Positions 52,288 to 60,950 of a stretch of 64,000 nucleotides of DNA are shown in pieces (position 1 is the stretch's first letter; each line of letters begins with the position of its first letter). This stretch comes from Bacteroidales bacterium (lineage in GTDB: Bacteria > Bacteroidota > Bacteroidia > Bacteroidales > FEN-979): the NCBI GenBank assembly GCA_023231065.1, contig JALNWE010000006.1, positions 15,522 through 79,521 on the forward strand, in the 5' to 3' direction. The translations under genes were made by a program, and so were the position numbers. Below the pieces are notes generated by a model. That model did no database searches and was not told the DNA's origin. It saw nothing but the letters and a program-made list of their open reading frames with translations.

Positions 52288-54195
52288 ATGCAAAAAGGTA
52301 AAATTAACGTCCAGACTGAAAACATTTTTCCCATTATTAAAAAATTTCTTTATTCTGAACATGAAATCTTTCTACGGGAATTAATCTCCAACGCGGTTGA
52401 CGCCACCCAGAAACTGAAAACACTGGCTGCCCTTGGAAAATACAATGGCGATATAACCGACCTTACCATCGAGGTAACACTCGATAAAAAGAAAAAGACC
52501 ATTTCGGTAAAAGACAAAGGTATTGGGATGACTTTAGCCGAAGTAGATAAATATATTAACCAGATCGCATTATCAAGCGCTGAAGAATTTATTAAAAAAT
52601 TCAAAACAAAGACAGAATCTGAAATGAATGCCATCATTGGCCATTTCGGACTTGGATTTTATTCCAGTTTTATGGTTTCTAATAAAGTCGAGATCCTGAC
52701 AAAGACATACCACACCAAAGGAGATAATGCAGCAGTTAGATGGGAGTGCGACGGCAGTCCGGATTATTCGATGGAGGAATCGGATAAGACCGAACGCGGT
52801 ACCGAAGTCATTCTGCATATTACCGACGATGCCAAAGATTATCTCGAAGAATTCAAGCTGCTTGAGATCCTGAAAAAATATTGCAAGTTTCTTCCGGTAC
52901 CCATCCGCTTCGGCAACGAAAAAACCTGGGAAAAAGTAGAAGGGGAAAAAGACAAGGATGGAAAAGATAAAGAAATTGAAGTTGAAAAACCAAGGATCAT
53001 TAATAACACGGATCCGCTTTGGAAGAAAAAGCCGTCCGATCTCAAAGATGAAGATTATAAAAAATTCTATCACGAACTCTATCCATATTCTTTTGAAGAA
53101 CCCCTGTTCTGGATCCATCTGAACGTGGATTATCCTTTCAATTTAACAGGTATACTTTATTTTCCGAAAGTAAAAAAGAACCTTGAGGTTCAAAAGGACA
53201 AGATCCAATTGTATTGTAACCAGGTTTTTGTAACAGATTCAGTGGAAGGAATCGTACCTGATTTCCTGACACTTTTACATGGGGTGCTCGATTCCCCTGA
53301 TATTCCACTCAACGTATCACGCAGCTTTTTACAGGGTGATCCGAATGTAAAAAAAATATCCAACCATATTACTAAGAAAGTTGCCGATAAACTTGAAACG
53401 CTCTTTAAGGAAACCCGTCCGGATTTTGAAACGAAGTGGGACGATATAAAAGTTTTCATTGAATATGGCATTATATCCCAACCCGAATTTTATGACCGGG
53501 CAAAGAAATTCTGCCTGTTAAAAAATGTGGATGGGAAGTATTTTACTTTCGAAGAATATGAAAATCTGGTTAAACCGTTACAAAAAGATAAAGATGGCCA
53601 AATGGTCTATCTCTATGCAACCAATCCCCAGGAGCAATACAGTTTCATCCAGCCGGTAAAGGAAAGGGGATATGACGTCCTGCTCATGGATGGTATCCTG
53701 GAGTCACATTTTATCAACACGTTGGAACAGAAACTTGAAAAGACCAGGTTTACCCGTGTCGATGCTGATACCGTGGATAAACTCATCAAAAAAGAGGATG
53801 TTTTACCATCCAAGCTCAACGAGGACCAACAGAAGTCGATCCGGGAAATGATTGAAAAACAGGTCGATTCTAAAAAATTCACCCTGGTTTTTGAAAGCCT
53901 TTCTGAAAAAGAATCTCCATTTCTGATTACCCAAAATGAATTTATGCGCCGGATGAAAGACATGTCGGCGCTGGGAGGAGGCGGCTACGGTTTCATGGGT
54001 GAAATGCCTGAGAATTATAACCTTGTAGTCAATTCCAACAATCCTTTGATCGGACGACTTTTAATTGAACCTGATGGGGCAAAACAAACCGATATCATTA
54101 AACAACTTTTTGATCTGGCGCTGCTTGCACAGAATATGCTAAAGGGGAAGGAACTCGCTGACTTTATTAAACTTAGTACGGAAAAAATCGGATAG
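52288..54195 (+). CDS. htpG: chaperone HtpG (Hsp90)
   Basis: 635 residues from ATG 52288 (MQKGKINVQTENIFPIIKKF); the frame opens at 52249 but the family starts at this Met. GHKL ATPase: FLRELISNAVDATQKL (N box), DKGIGMT (G1), GHFGLGFYSSFMVS (G2). A middle domain with NVSRSFLQGD follows, then a C-terminal dimerisation domain. Acts with DnaK/DnaJ in folding. The middle region carries a charged Lys/Glu/Asp segment (EKDKDGKDKEIEVEK) at about 225-245. Confidence 0.97.
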   Translation: MQKGKINVQTENIFPIIKKFLYSEHEIFLRELISNAVDATQKLKTLAALGKYNGDITDLTIEVTLDKKKKTISVKDKGIGMTLAEVDKYINQIALSSAEEFIKKFKTKTESEMNAIIGHFGLGFYSSFMVSNKVEILTKTYHTKGDNAAVRWECDGSPDYSMEESDKTERGTEVILHITDDAKDYLEEFKLLEILKKYCKFLPVPIRFGNEKTWEKVEGEKDKDGKDKEIEVEKPRIINNTDPLWKKKPSDLKDEDYKKFYHELYPYSFEEPLFWIHLNVDYPFNLTGILYFPKVKKNLEVQKDKIQLYCNQVFVTDSVEGIVPDFLTLLHGVLDSPDIPLNVSRSFLQGDPNVKKISNHITKKVADKLETLFKETRPDFETKWDDIKVFIEYGIISQPEFYDRAKKFCLLKNVDGKYFTFEEYENLVKPLQKDKDGQMVYLYATNPQEQYSFIQPVKERGYDVLLMDGILESHFINTLEQKLEKTRFTRVDADTVDKLIKKEDVLPSKLNEDQQKSIREMIEKQVDSKKFTLVFESLSEKESPFLITQNEFMRRMKDMSALGGGGYGFMGEMPENYNLVVNSNNPLIGRLLIEPDGAKQTDIIKQLFDLALLAQNMLKGKELADFIKLSTEKIG

Positions 54196-54281
54196 GGTTT
54201 TAACTGTTACTTTGTGCCCTTTGATTTTAAAATTCATTTATTTATTGTAAATTAGCAAAAATAAACTTTAATCTTATTGTT

Positions 54282-54878
54282 ATGAAAATCAGTAAAGGTT
54301 GGATCATTCTGATCGTCATCGTCGTAATAATCTTTCTTCTATTCTCATGGGGTACTGGTATCTATAACAAACTTGTAGCGCAGGAAGAAGGAGTAAACCA
54401 AGCTTGGGCCAATGTTGAAAATGTTTATCAGCGTAGGCTTGACCTTATTCCGAATCTGGTTAATACAGTAAAAGGGGTAGCCAATTTCGAACAAAGTACA
54501 TTGACAGCCGTGATTGAAGCGCGTGCTAAGGCAACCAGTGTGCAGATTAACCCTAAAAACCTGGATGAAGGCTCAATACAAAAATTTCAGGAAGCCCAAA
54601 ACGGGGTCAGTTCTGCTTTAGGGAGGTTAATGGTTGTCGTTGAACAGTACCCTCAACTTAAAGCCACTCAGAATTTTTCAGAGCTCCAGGCCCAGCTTGA
54701 AGGGACTGAGAACCGGATTTCAGTTGAGCGGATGAAATTCAACCAATCGGCACAGGCATATAATACCTATCTTCGCCGATTCCCGGCCAACATTTTCGCC
54801 GGTTTATTCGGCTTTCAGAAAAAAGCCTACTTCACTTCCGATAAAGGCGCAGAAAAAGCCCCCGCGGTTCAGTTCTAG
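54282..54878 (+). CDS. lemA: LemA family membrane protein
   Basis: 198 residues. One N-terminal helix (IILIVIVVIIFLLFSWGTGI), then the long helical LemA body: QEEGVNQAWANVENVYQRRL, DLIPNLVNTVKGVANFE, EARAKATSVQ, RLMVVVEQYPQLKATQNF, and AYNTYLRRFPANIFAG. Faces outside or periplasm; function unknown. Followed by two TPM-domain genes, a usual LemA neighbourhood in Bacteroidota. Confidence 0.93.
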   Translation: MKISKGWIILIVIVVIIFLLFSWGTGIYNKLVAQEEGVNQAWANVENVYQRRLDLIPNLVNTVKGVANFEQSTLTAVIEARAKATSVQINPKNLDEGSIQKFQEAQNGVSSALGRLMVVVEQYPQLKATQNFSELQAQLEGTENRISVERMKFNQSAQAYNTYLRRFPANIFAGLFGFQKKAYFTSDKGAEKAPAVQF

Positions 54879-54898
54879 AAAAAGACAAGAAGATACAG

Positions 54899-55345
54899 AT
54901 GGGAAAATCAGCCAGCGACTTTTTCTCTAAACAGGAAAAGGAAGAAATCCGGGATGCGATCATGAACGCTGAACTGGATACTTCAGGAGAGATCAGGGTC
55001 CATATTGAAAATTCCTGTTCCGGTGATGTCATGGATCGTGCCGCTTTAGTCTTCAAGCAATTGGGGATGAACAAAACCGCCATGCGCAATGGAGTATTGA
55101 TCTATCTGGCCATAAAGAACAGACGGTTTGCCATCCTTGGTGATAAAGGCATTCATGCCGTGGTTCCGGAAAATTTCTGGGATGAGATAAAATCAGATAT
55201 GCTTGAAAAATTCCGGAACGACCATTTTACCGAAGGCTTGGTCAAAGCAATAGAAAGCGCCGGGGAACATCTTAAAAAACATTTCCCAAGGATCAAAGAG
55301 GACATCAATGAATTATCGGATGATATCTCTTTCGGGAAAGACTGA
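54899..55345 (+). CDS. TPM-domain protein (no signal peptide)
   Basis: 148 residues. TPM (TLP18.3/Psb32/MOLO-1) domain across most of the length: TSGEIRVHIENSC, NGVLIYLAIKNRRFAILGDK, GIHAVVPENFWDEIKSDMLEKF and EGLVKAIESAGEHLKKHFP. No signal peptide or membrane helix, unlike the following paralogue. Possible role in envelope or protein turnover, unproven. 20 bp after lemA. Confidence 0.85.
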   Translation: MGKSASDFFSKQEKEEIRDAIMNAELDTSGEIRVHIENSCSGDVMDRAALVFKQLGMNKTAMRNGVLIYLAIKNRRFAILGDKGIHAVVPENFWDEIKSDMLEKFRNDHFTEGLVKAIESAGEHLKKHFPRIKEDINELSDDISFGKD

Positions 55346-55436
55346 AGGATTGATAAATGACAAATTGCTATTGACCATTGCTATGTAAGGGATGGCAACG
55401 CGTGAATTTCAATCGACAACTGATATCTGAAAATTA

Positions 55437-56249
55437 ATGAAAACAACAGTTTCAAGGATCGTCACAATTTTTTTGATCTTTCTTTTTTCTTCATCTTTTT
55501 TATATTCCCAGGATATTCCCGCACGTCCGGAACCACCTAAACTTGTCAACGATTTAGCCGGGATTTTATCCGTTGAGGAAGTCCAACAATTAGAATCAAA
55601 ACTGGTTGCTTTCAATGATTCCACATCAACCCAACTGGTAGTGGTTATTGTAAAATCCCTGAATGGGTATGATAAAAACGAGTTCGCCTATCGTATCGGT
55701 GAAAGCTGGGGGGTTGGCCAAAAAGGGAAAAACAATGGAGCTGTAATCCTGGTCAAGCCCAAATCCGCCAACGAAAATGGAGAGGTTTCCATTCAGACCG
55801 GTTATGGTGTGGAAGGAGCCATCCCAGATGCCTTGGCCATACGAATTGTGGATAACGAAATGATACCCAGATTCAAGGAAGGGAATTATTATCAGGGGAT
55901 TGATGCGGCTACCTCTACCATGATCTCACTCCTCAAAGGAGAATTTACAGCCGATCAATATAAGAAAAGAACAAAAGATAAATCGAATCCGGTTGCGCTC
56001 ATCATTCCACTGATTATCCTGGTTATTGTTTTTACGATGATCAGGGGTAGCCGTTACCAGGCACATTCGGTGGGAAAGCATATCCCCTTCTGGACAGCGC
56101 TCTGGATGCTTGGCTCAATGGGAGGAGGAAGCAGGGGCAACTGGCATGATTTTTCATCGGGATCAGGAGGCTTTGGCGGCGGAGGTGGCGGTTTTGGCGG
56201 CTTCGGCGGCGGAAGCTTCGGCGGTGGCGGAGCAGGGGGCAGTTGGTAA
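55437..56249 (+). CDS. TPM-domain membrane protein with Gly-rich tail (YgcG-like)
   Basis: 270 residues. Signal peptide ending at LYSQ, a TPM domain about 35-165 (LVNDLAGILSVEEVQQLESK, STQLVVVIVKSLNGY, GQKGKNNGAVILVKPKS, IQTGYGVEGAIPDALAIRI), a membrane helix near 185-205 (VALIIPLIILVIVFTMI), then a cytoplasmic or extracellular Gly/Phe tail rich in GGG and GSF runs. The architecture is that of YgcG-type proteins found with LemA. Complements the soluble TPM protein just upstream. Confidence 0.88.
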   Translation: MKTTVSRIVTIFLIFLFSSSFLYSQDIPARPEPPKLVNDLAGILSVEEVQQLESKLVAFNDSTSTQLVVVIVKSLNGYDKNEFAYRIGESWGVGQKGKNNGAVILVKPKSANENGEVSIQTGYGVEGAIPDALAIRIVDNEMIPRFKEGNYYQGIDAATSTMISLLKGEFTADQYKKRTKDKSNPVALIIPLIILVIVFTMIRGSRYQAHSVGKHIPFWTALWMLGSMGGGSRGNWHDFSSGSGGFGGGGGGFGGFGGGSFGGGGAGGSW

Positions 56250-56282
56250 GACAAACTTTCACGATTTACGATTGATGAATGA

Positions 56283-56516
56283 ATGGCAAATGACGAAAGG
56301 CATTTGAATTTATTTCAACGGATCTGGTTTTTATATTACGACGGGTTCCGAAGCATGACTGTTGGAAAACAATTATGGATTATCATCCTCATTAAACTTT
56401 TTATACTCTTCTTTATACTCCGTCTCTTTTTCTTTCCCAATATCCTTAAATCCAATTTCAACAACGATAAAGATCGTAGTGATTACATCAGGGAGCAATT
56501 GATCAGGCGAAAATGA
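56283..56516 (+). CDS. DUF4492 small membrane protein
   Basis: 77 residues. LFQRIWFLYYDGFRSMTVGK then one strongly hydrophobic helix (LWIIILIKLFILFFILRLFF) and a basic, polar tail. It matches DUF4492, a small one-helix family that typically precedes cydA in Bacteroidota; here cydA starts 95 bp downstream. A role in assembly or stability of the bd oxidase is plausible but not shown. Confidence 0.8.
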   Translation: MANDERHLNLFQRIWFLYYDGFRSMTVGKQLWIIILIKLFILFFILRLFFFPNILKSNFNNDKDRSDYIREQLIRRK

Positions 56517-56542
56517 CATTTAAGTAAAAAAATATTGAATTG

Positions 56543-56573
56543 TTTTTCCTGTTAGAAAAACTTTCTATATTTG
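56543..56573 (+). promoter_or_regulatory. promoter of cydA
   Basis: -7 TATATTTG (56566-56573) and TTTT at 56543-56546, 19 bp upstream in place of TTTG. 38 bp before ATG 56612, after the DUF4492 stop, so cydAB can be expressed alone. Confidence 0.55.
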
Positions 56574-56611
56574 ATCATTCAACGATGTTACTTTTTCCTT
56601 AAGATAACGCT

Positions 56612-58195
56612 ATGATTGAATCTGTTGATCTTAATACCATTGATTGGTCAAGGGCACAATTTGCATTAACTGCCATCTATCACTGGTTATTTGTACCACT
56701 GACACTCGGCTTGTCATTCCTTGTTGCCATCATGGAATCGATTTATGTAAAAACAGGGAATCCGGAATGGAAAAGGATTACTAAATTCTGGATGACCTTG
56801 TTCGGGATTAATTTTGCCATCGGTATTGCCACCGGCATTATCCTTGAATTTCAGTTTGGCACCAACTGGTCCAATTATTCCTGGTTTGTCGGCGATATTT
56901 TTGGAGCTCCGCTGGCGATTGAAGGGATCATGGCCTTTTTTATGGAATCCACATTTATTGCCGTGATGTTTTTTGGATGGGACAAAGTCAGTAAAGGCTT
57001 TCATCTTACTTCGTCCTGGCTCACCGCCATCGGGGCCAGTTTATCCGCTTTATGGATCCTGGTTGCCAACGCATGGATGCAGTTTCCTGCAGGGATGTCA
57101 TTCAATCCTGATACCGTACGTAACGAAATGGTCAGTTTCTGGGATGTTTTATTATCACCGGTTGCCGTTAATAAATTTTTACATACCGTTTCATCGGGAT
57201 ATGTAACTGGTTCTGTTTTCGTTGTTGGGATCAGTGCATGGTTCCTGCTGAAAAGAAGGAATATCCAGATGGCCAAACGCAGTATCCTGATTGCTTCTAT
57301 TTTTGGTCTTATCGCTTCTGTTTTTCTGGCGCTTTCCGGAGATGGTTCGGCTTATCAGGTATCCCAGAAACAACCCATGAAACTGGCCGCCATGGAAGGC
57401 CTTTACCAGGGCAAGAAAGGCGCTGGCCTGGTCACTGTCGGAGTTCCTACCCCCGGAAAAAAAGCAGGAGATGGCAAAGAGGAATTTCTGGTAAAAATAG
57501 AAATCCCGAAACTTCTCTCTTTCATGGGATATCGTAACCCGGAAGCTTTTGTTCCCGGTGTTGAAGATCTGATATCGGGTGGATTCAAACCTGAATTCGA
57601 TCATATCAACCCACTTGAAAAATCAAGGGCCCTCTCTGTTGAGGAAAAGATCTCCCGCGGAAAGATTGCAGTTTCCGCTCTTGGCCTTTACAAAGAGGCA
57701 AAATCAGCTAATGATACAGCAGGAATTAAGTCATCCTTACAAGTACTTCATGAAAATTTTCCCTATTTCGGTTATGCCTATCTTAATTCTCCCAACAGCG
57801 TTATACCAAATGTTCCGCTTACCTTTTACAGCTTTCGTATTATGGTTATCCTGGGGTTCTATTTTATTGTTCTTTTCATCCTGGTGCTTTATCTGCTGAA
57901 CAAAAACAAACTGGAAAAGAAACGCTGGCTGCTTTGGCTTTCTTTATGGACAATACCCCTCGTCTATTTTGCCAGCCAGGCAGGTTGGGTTGTCGCAGAG
58001 GTAGGGCGCCAGCCTTGGGTCATTCAGGATCTCATGCCCACCATGGCCGCGGTTTCTAAAATTGATGCATCTTCCGTGATAATCACCTTTTGGCTTTTTG
58101 CCGCGGTCTTTACAACACTCCTCATTGCTGAGGTCATGATCATGAAACGACAAATTAAAATCGGGCCAAATGATGGAGGGCAAGATAATGTTTGA
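56612..58195 (+). CDS. cydA: cytochrome bd ubiquinol oxidase subunit I
   Basis: 527 residues. High-affinity terminal oxidase reducing O2 to water with quinol. Axial heme ligand His24 in AIYHWLFVPLTLG, a second His in HTVSSGYVTGS, and the Q-loop-side GRQPW sequence (VAEVGRQPWVIQD). An extended periplasmic loop of about 150 residues (about 270-410, including GKKAGDGKEEF and NPEAFVPGVEDL) resembles the long Q-loop of the L-subfamily. About nine membrane helices. Followed by cydB with an 8-bp overlap. Confidence 0.97.
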   Translation: MIESVDLNTIDWSRAQFALTAIYHWLFVPLTLGLSFLVAIMESIYVKTGNPEWKRITKFWMTLFGINFAIGIATGIILEFQFGTNWSNYSWFVGDIFGAPLAIEGIMAFFMESTFIAVMFFGWDKVSKGFHLTSSWLTAIGASLSALWILVANAWMQFPAGMSFNPDTVRNEMVSFWDVLLSPVAVNKFLHTVSSGYVTGSVFVVGISAWFLLKRRNIQMAKRSILIASIFGLIASVFLALSGDGSAYQVSQKQPMKLAAMEGLYQGKKGAGLVTVGVPTPGKKAGDGKEEFLVKIEIPKLLSFMGYRNPEAFVPGVEDLISGGFKPEFDHINPLEKSRALSVEEKISRGKIAVSALGLYKEAKSANDTAGIKSSLQVLHENFPYFGYAYLNSPNSVIPNVPLTFYSFRIMVILGFYFIVLFILVLYLLNKNKLEKKRWLLWLSLWTIPLVYFASQAGWVVAEVGRQPWVIQDLMPTMAAVSKIDASSVIITFWLFAAVFTTLLIAEVMIMKRQIKIGPNDGGQDNV

Positions 58196-59351
58196 AAATA
58201 TGTCATTTGAGACGCTCCAGTCATACTGGTGGATCATCATCTCCCTTTTAGGCAGTATCCTTGTTTTCCTGATGTTTGTGCAGGGTGGGCAAACCCTGAT
58301 CTATGCCATCGGGAAAAATGAAGAGGAACGGAAAATGTTAATCAATAGCCTTGGACGAAAATGGGAATTTACTTTTACGACCCTGGTAACATTCGGAGGC
58401 GCATTTTTTGCCTCGTTCCCATTGTTTTATTCAACCAGTTTCGGGGGCGCATATTGGGTATGGATGGCCATTTTGTTTCCATTTATCATTCAGGCTGTGT
58501 CCTATGAATTCAGAAGCAAGCCCAATAACTTCCTGGGACATAAAACGTATGAATGGTTTCTGATCATCAATGGACTTCTTGGGACTATTCTGATTGGGGT
58601 TGCCGTATCTACCTTCTTCACCGGATCAGAATTCTCGGTCAGCAAAGTCAGCTTAACCCATCTGAATGACCCTGCCATCTCCCGCTGGGAAGGGCCTGCA
58701 CATGGTCTGGAAGCCATACTGAACTGGCGGAATGTCGCTTTAGGCCTGGCAGTATTTTTTTTAGCCAGGGTATTGGGATCCCTTTACTTTATGAATACAA
58801 TAGCCGACGAAACAATTATTGACCGGAGTAAAAAGCAATTACTGATTAATGCGGTTCCTTTCCTCCTTTTCTTTCTCTCTTATATTGTTGCCCTGATGTT
58901 GTATCCAGGTTTTGCGCTGGATCCCGATACGGGGACCATCTCAATGAAACCTTACAAGTATTTTTATAACCTCATCCAAATGCCTGTTGTTTTGGCCATG
59001 TTCTTAGCCGGTGTTGTTACTGTACTCCTTGGTATAGCCATTTCCCTCTTCGCTGGCGTTAAGAATGCCCCCAAAGGGATCTGGCTTACAGGCCCTGGCA
59101 CTATTCTGACTGTTTTATCCCTCTTCCTTTTGGCCGGATTTAACAATACTTCCTATTATCCATCCACCTATAATCTGCAAAGCTCCCTTACTATTCATAA
59201 CAGCTCATCCAGTTATTATACACTGACGGTAATGAGCTATGTTTCCTTATTGGTCCCTTTTGTTATTGCCTATATCTGGTATGCATGGAAATCGATAAAT
59301 AACAAAAAAATAGATGCATCGGAAATGCAAACCGAAGAACATACGTACTGA
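58188..59351 (+). CDS. cydB: cytochrome bd ubiquinol oxidase subunit II
   Basis: 387 residues from ATG 58188 (MFENMSFETLQSYWWIIISL), overlapping cydA by 8 bp; an earlier start at 58170 is less likely. About eight helices; DGQT-like FVQGGQTLIYAIGK, YSTSFGGAYWVWMAIL and ALMLYPGFALDPDTGTISM fit CydB. The pair forms the CydAB heterodimer in the inner membrane. Followed at 59384 by a 34-codon ORF. Confidence 0.95.
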   Translation: MFENMSFETLQSYWWIIISLLGSILVFLMFVQGGQTLIYAIGKNEEERKMLINSLGRKWEFTFTTLVTFGGAFFASFPLFYSTSFGGAYWVWMAILFPFIIQAVSYEFRSKPNNFLGHKTYEWFLIINGLLGTILIGVAVSTFFTGSEFSVSKVSLTHLNDPAISRWEGPAHGLEAILNWRNVALGLAVFFLARVLGSLYFMNTIADETIIDRSKKQLLINAVPFLLFFLSYIVALMLYPGFALDPDTGTISMKPYKYFYNLIQMPVVLAMFLAGVVTVLLGIAISLFAGVKNAPKGIWLTGPGTILTVLSLFLLAGFNNTSYYPSTYNLQSSLTIHNSSSSYYTLTVMSYVSLLVPFVIAYIWYAWKSINNKKIDASEMQTEEHTY

Positions 59352-59383
59352 ATTTTAATTCCTCAATCCTAATCCCCATCGAC

Positions 59384-59488
59384 ATGTATATTACTTCAAT
59401 CCTGTGGCTTATTTCCTGGCCGGTATTGGTCTACCTTTCATACAGGATCATTCTGTGGGCCGTAAAAAGGCTTGATAAAAATTTTTGA
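59384..59488 (+). CDS. 34-residue membrane protein, candidate CydX-like subunit
   Basis: ATG 59384 to TGA 59488, 33 bp after cydB. The product begins MYITSILWLISWPVLVYLSY and ends with a basic VKRLDKNF tail: a single hydrophobic helix with two Trp and a Pro in the middle. Size and place match CydX (37 residues in E. coli), the small third subunit that stabilises the b595/d hemes, but there is no clear sequence similarity. It overlaps the first codons of a possible longer rsmE frame. A real gene is likely but unproven. Confidence 0.55.
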   Translation: MYITSILWLISWPVLVYLSYRIILWAVKRLDKNF

Positions 59489-59498
59489 TCATCCTGCT

Positions 59499-60209
59499 AT
59501 GCAACTTTTTTATGTTACCGGAATTACCGGTCATACATGCACCCTGACCGAAGAAGAATCGAGGCATTGTGTAAAAGCGCTCCGTCTTAAGAACGGGGAC
59601 CAGATTAGGATTACAGATGGGCTGGGCAGGTTTTACCTGGGAAGATTGGCTGATACTGATCCCAGAGGGACACTTGTGGAAATTATAAAATATGACCAGG
59701 TCCCTCCTCTCCATTCGTGGAAACTTCATATCGCTATAGCCCCCACGAAAAACATTGAACGGTTCGAGTGGTTTCTTGAAAAAGCCACAGAAATAGGGAT
59801 TAATGAAATCACGCCTCTCATCTGTGAACATTCGGAGCGAACGGCCGTTAAATTGCCCAGACTGGAAAAAGTAGTAATTTCGGCGCTTAAACAGTCATTG
59901 GGAGCATGGCTTCCAACCCTTAATGAAGCACAATATTTTACAGATTTCATACAACAAGACCATCCCGGACAACGTTTTATTGCCTGGTGTGAAACCGGGG
60001 GCGGATCGGAGTTATCCAGGATCTGTCAAATGAATACTGATACCGTGATATTAATCGGACCGGAAGGGGATTTTTCTCCAGCTGAAATATCACTTGCCAA
60101 ACAAACAAATTTTATTCCGGTAAGTCTGGGAAAACGCAGGTTGCGTACTGAAACTGCTGGAATCGTGGCTTGCCATACTGTTGATCTGCTGAACAGACTC
60201 GAACAATGA
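59499..60209 (+). CDS. rsmE: 16S rRNA m3U1498 methyltransferase
   Basis: 236 residues from ATG 59499 (MQLFYVTGITGHTCTLTEEE), in keeping with family starts; the frame extends to 59472. N-terminal PUA-like RNA-binding part, then the SPOUT knot with LIGPEGDFSPAEISLAKQ and LGKRRLRTETAGIVA, which binds SAM. Methylates the 16S rRNA in the decoding region. Confidence 0.95.
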   Translation: MQLFYVTGITGHTCTLTEEESRHCVKALRLKNGDQIRITDGLGRFYLGRLADTDPRGTLVEIIKYDQVPPLHSWKLHIAIAPTKNIERFEWFLEKATEIGINEITPLICEHSERTAVKLPRLEKVVISALKQSLGAWLPTLNEAQYFTDFIQQDHPGQRFIAWCETGGGSELSRICQMNTDTVILIGPEGDFSPAEISLAKQTNFIPVSLGKRRLRTETAGIVACHTVDLLNRLEQ

Positions 60210-60234
60210 AGAAGAAAGGGGTTATAAAATAAAC

Positions 60235-60915
60235 ATGTACAAGTTTTATTGGTTAAAATTTCCATTTAGATGTTCATTCATTCTTCTTTTTTTTGTCCTT
60301 TGCACTTCTTTTACCCCACCCTCTTATCAAATCGCTTTATTGAAATATAATGGAGGAGGTGATTGGTATGCCAATCCGACATCGTTGACCAATCTTGTCA
60401 GGTTTTGCAACGGTAACCTCAGTACCAATATCAGCGAAGATATTGCAACAGTTGACGCTGGAAATCCGGAAATCATGAATTATCCTTTCATACACATGAC
60501 CGGTCATGGCAATGTGGTATTTTCAGACCAGGAGATCCAAAATATACGAAATTACCTGATTGCAGGAGGGTTTCTCCATATTGATGACAATTATGGGATG
60601 GACCCCTTTATTCGTCCCCAACTGAAGAAATTATTTCCGGAACTTGATCTCATTGAACTACCATTTGACCACCCGATCTATCATCAATCTTATGAATTTC
60701 CGAAAGGGCTTCCTAAAATTCATGAACATGATGGAAAGCCACCCCAAGGTTTCGGATTGATTTATGAAGGGCGCCTTATTGTCTTTTATACCTATGAATG
60801 TGATCTGGGAGATGGATGGGAAGATCAGGCAGTACATAATGATTCAGAAGCCACGCATCAAAAGGCTTTGCAAATGGGAGCAAATATTCTCCAATATGTT
60901 TTTACGACAAAATGA
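60235..60915 (+). CDS. DUF4159 family secreted protein
   Basis: 226 residues with a signal peptide (FILLFFVLCTSFTPP). The DUF4159 core includes LKYNGGGDWYANPTSLTNLV, MNYPFIHMTGHGNVVFSDQE, LIAGGFLHIDDNYGMDP, LPFDHPIYHQSYEFP and VIFYTYECDLGDGWED. The fold is related to glutamine-amidotransferase-like domains but no catalytic Cys is evident. Function unknown. Overlaps the next frame at ATGA. Confidence 0.85.
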   Translation: MYKFYWLKFPFRCSFILLFFVLCTSFTPPSYQIALLKYNGGGDWYANPTSLTNLVRFCNGNLSTNISEDIATVDAGNPEIMNYPFIHMTGHGNVVFSDQEIQNIRNYLIAGGFLHIDDNYGMDPFIRPQLKKLFPELDLIELPFDHPIYHQSYEFPKGLPKIHEHDGKPPQGFGLIYEGRLIVFYTYECDLGDGWEDQAVHNDSEATHQKALQMGANILQYVFTTK

Positions 60916-60950
60916 GTAATTTTGACCCGAACAGATCAAACCTTCGCTCT

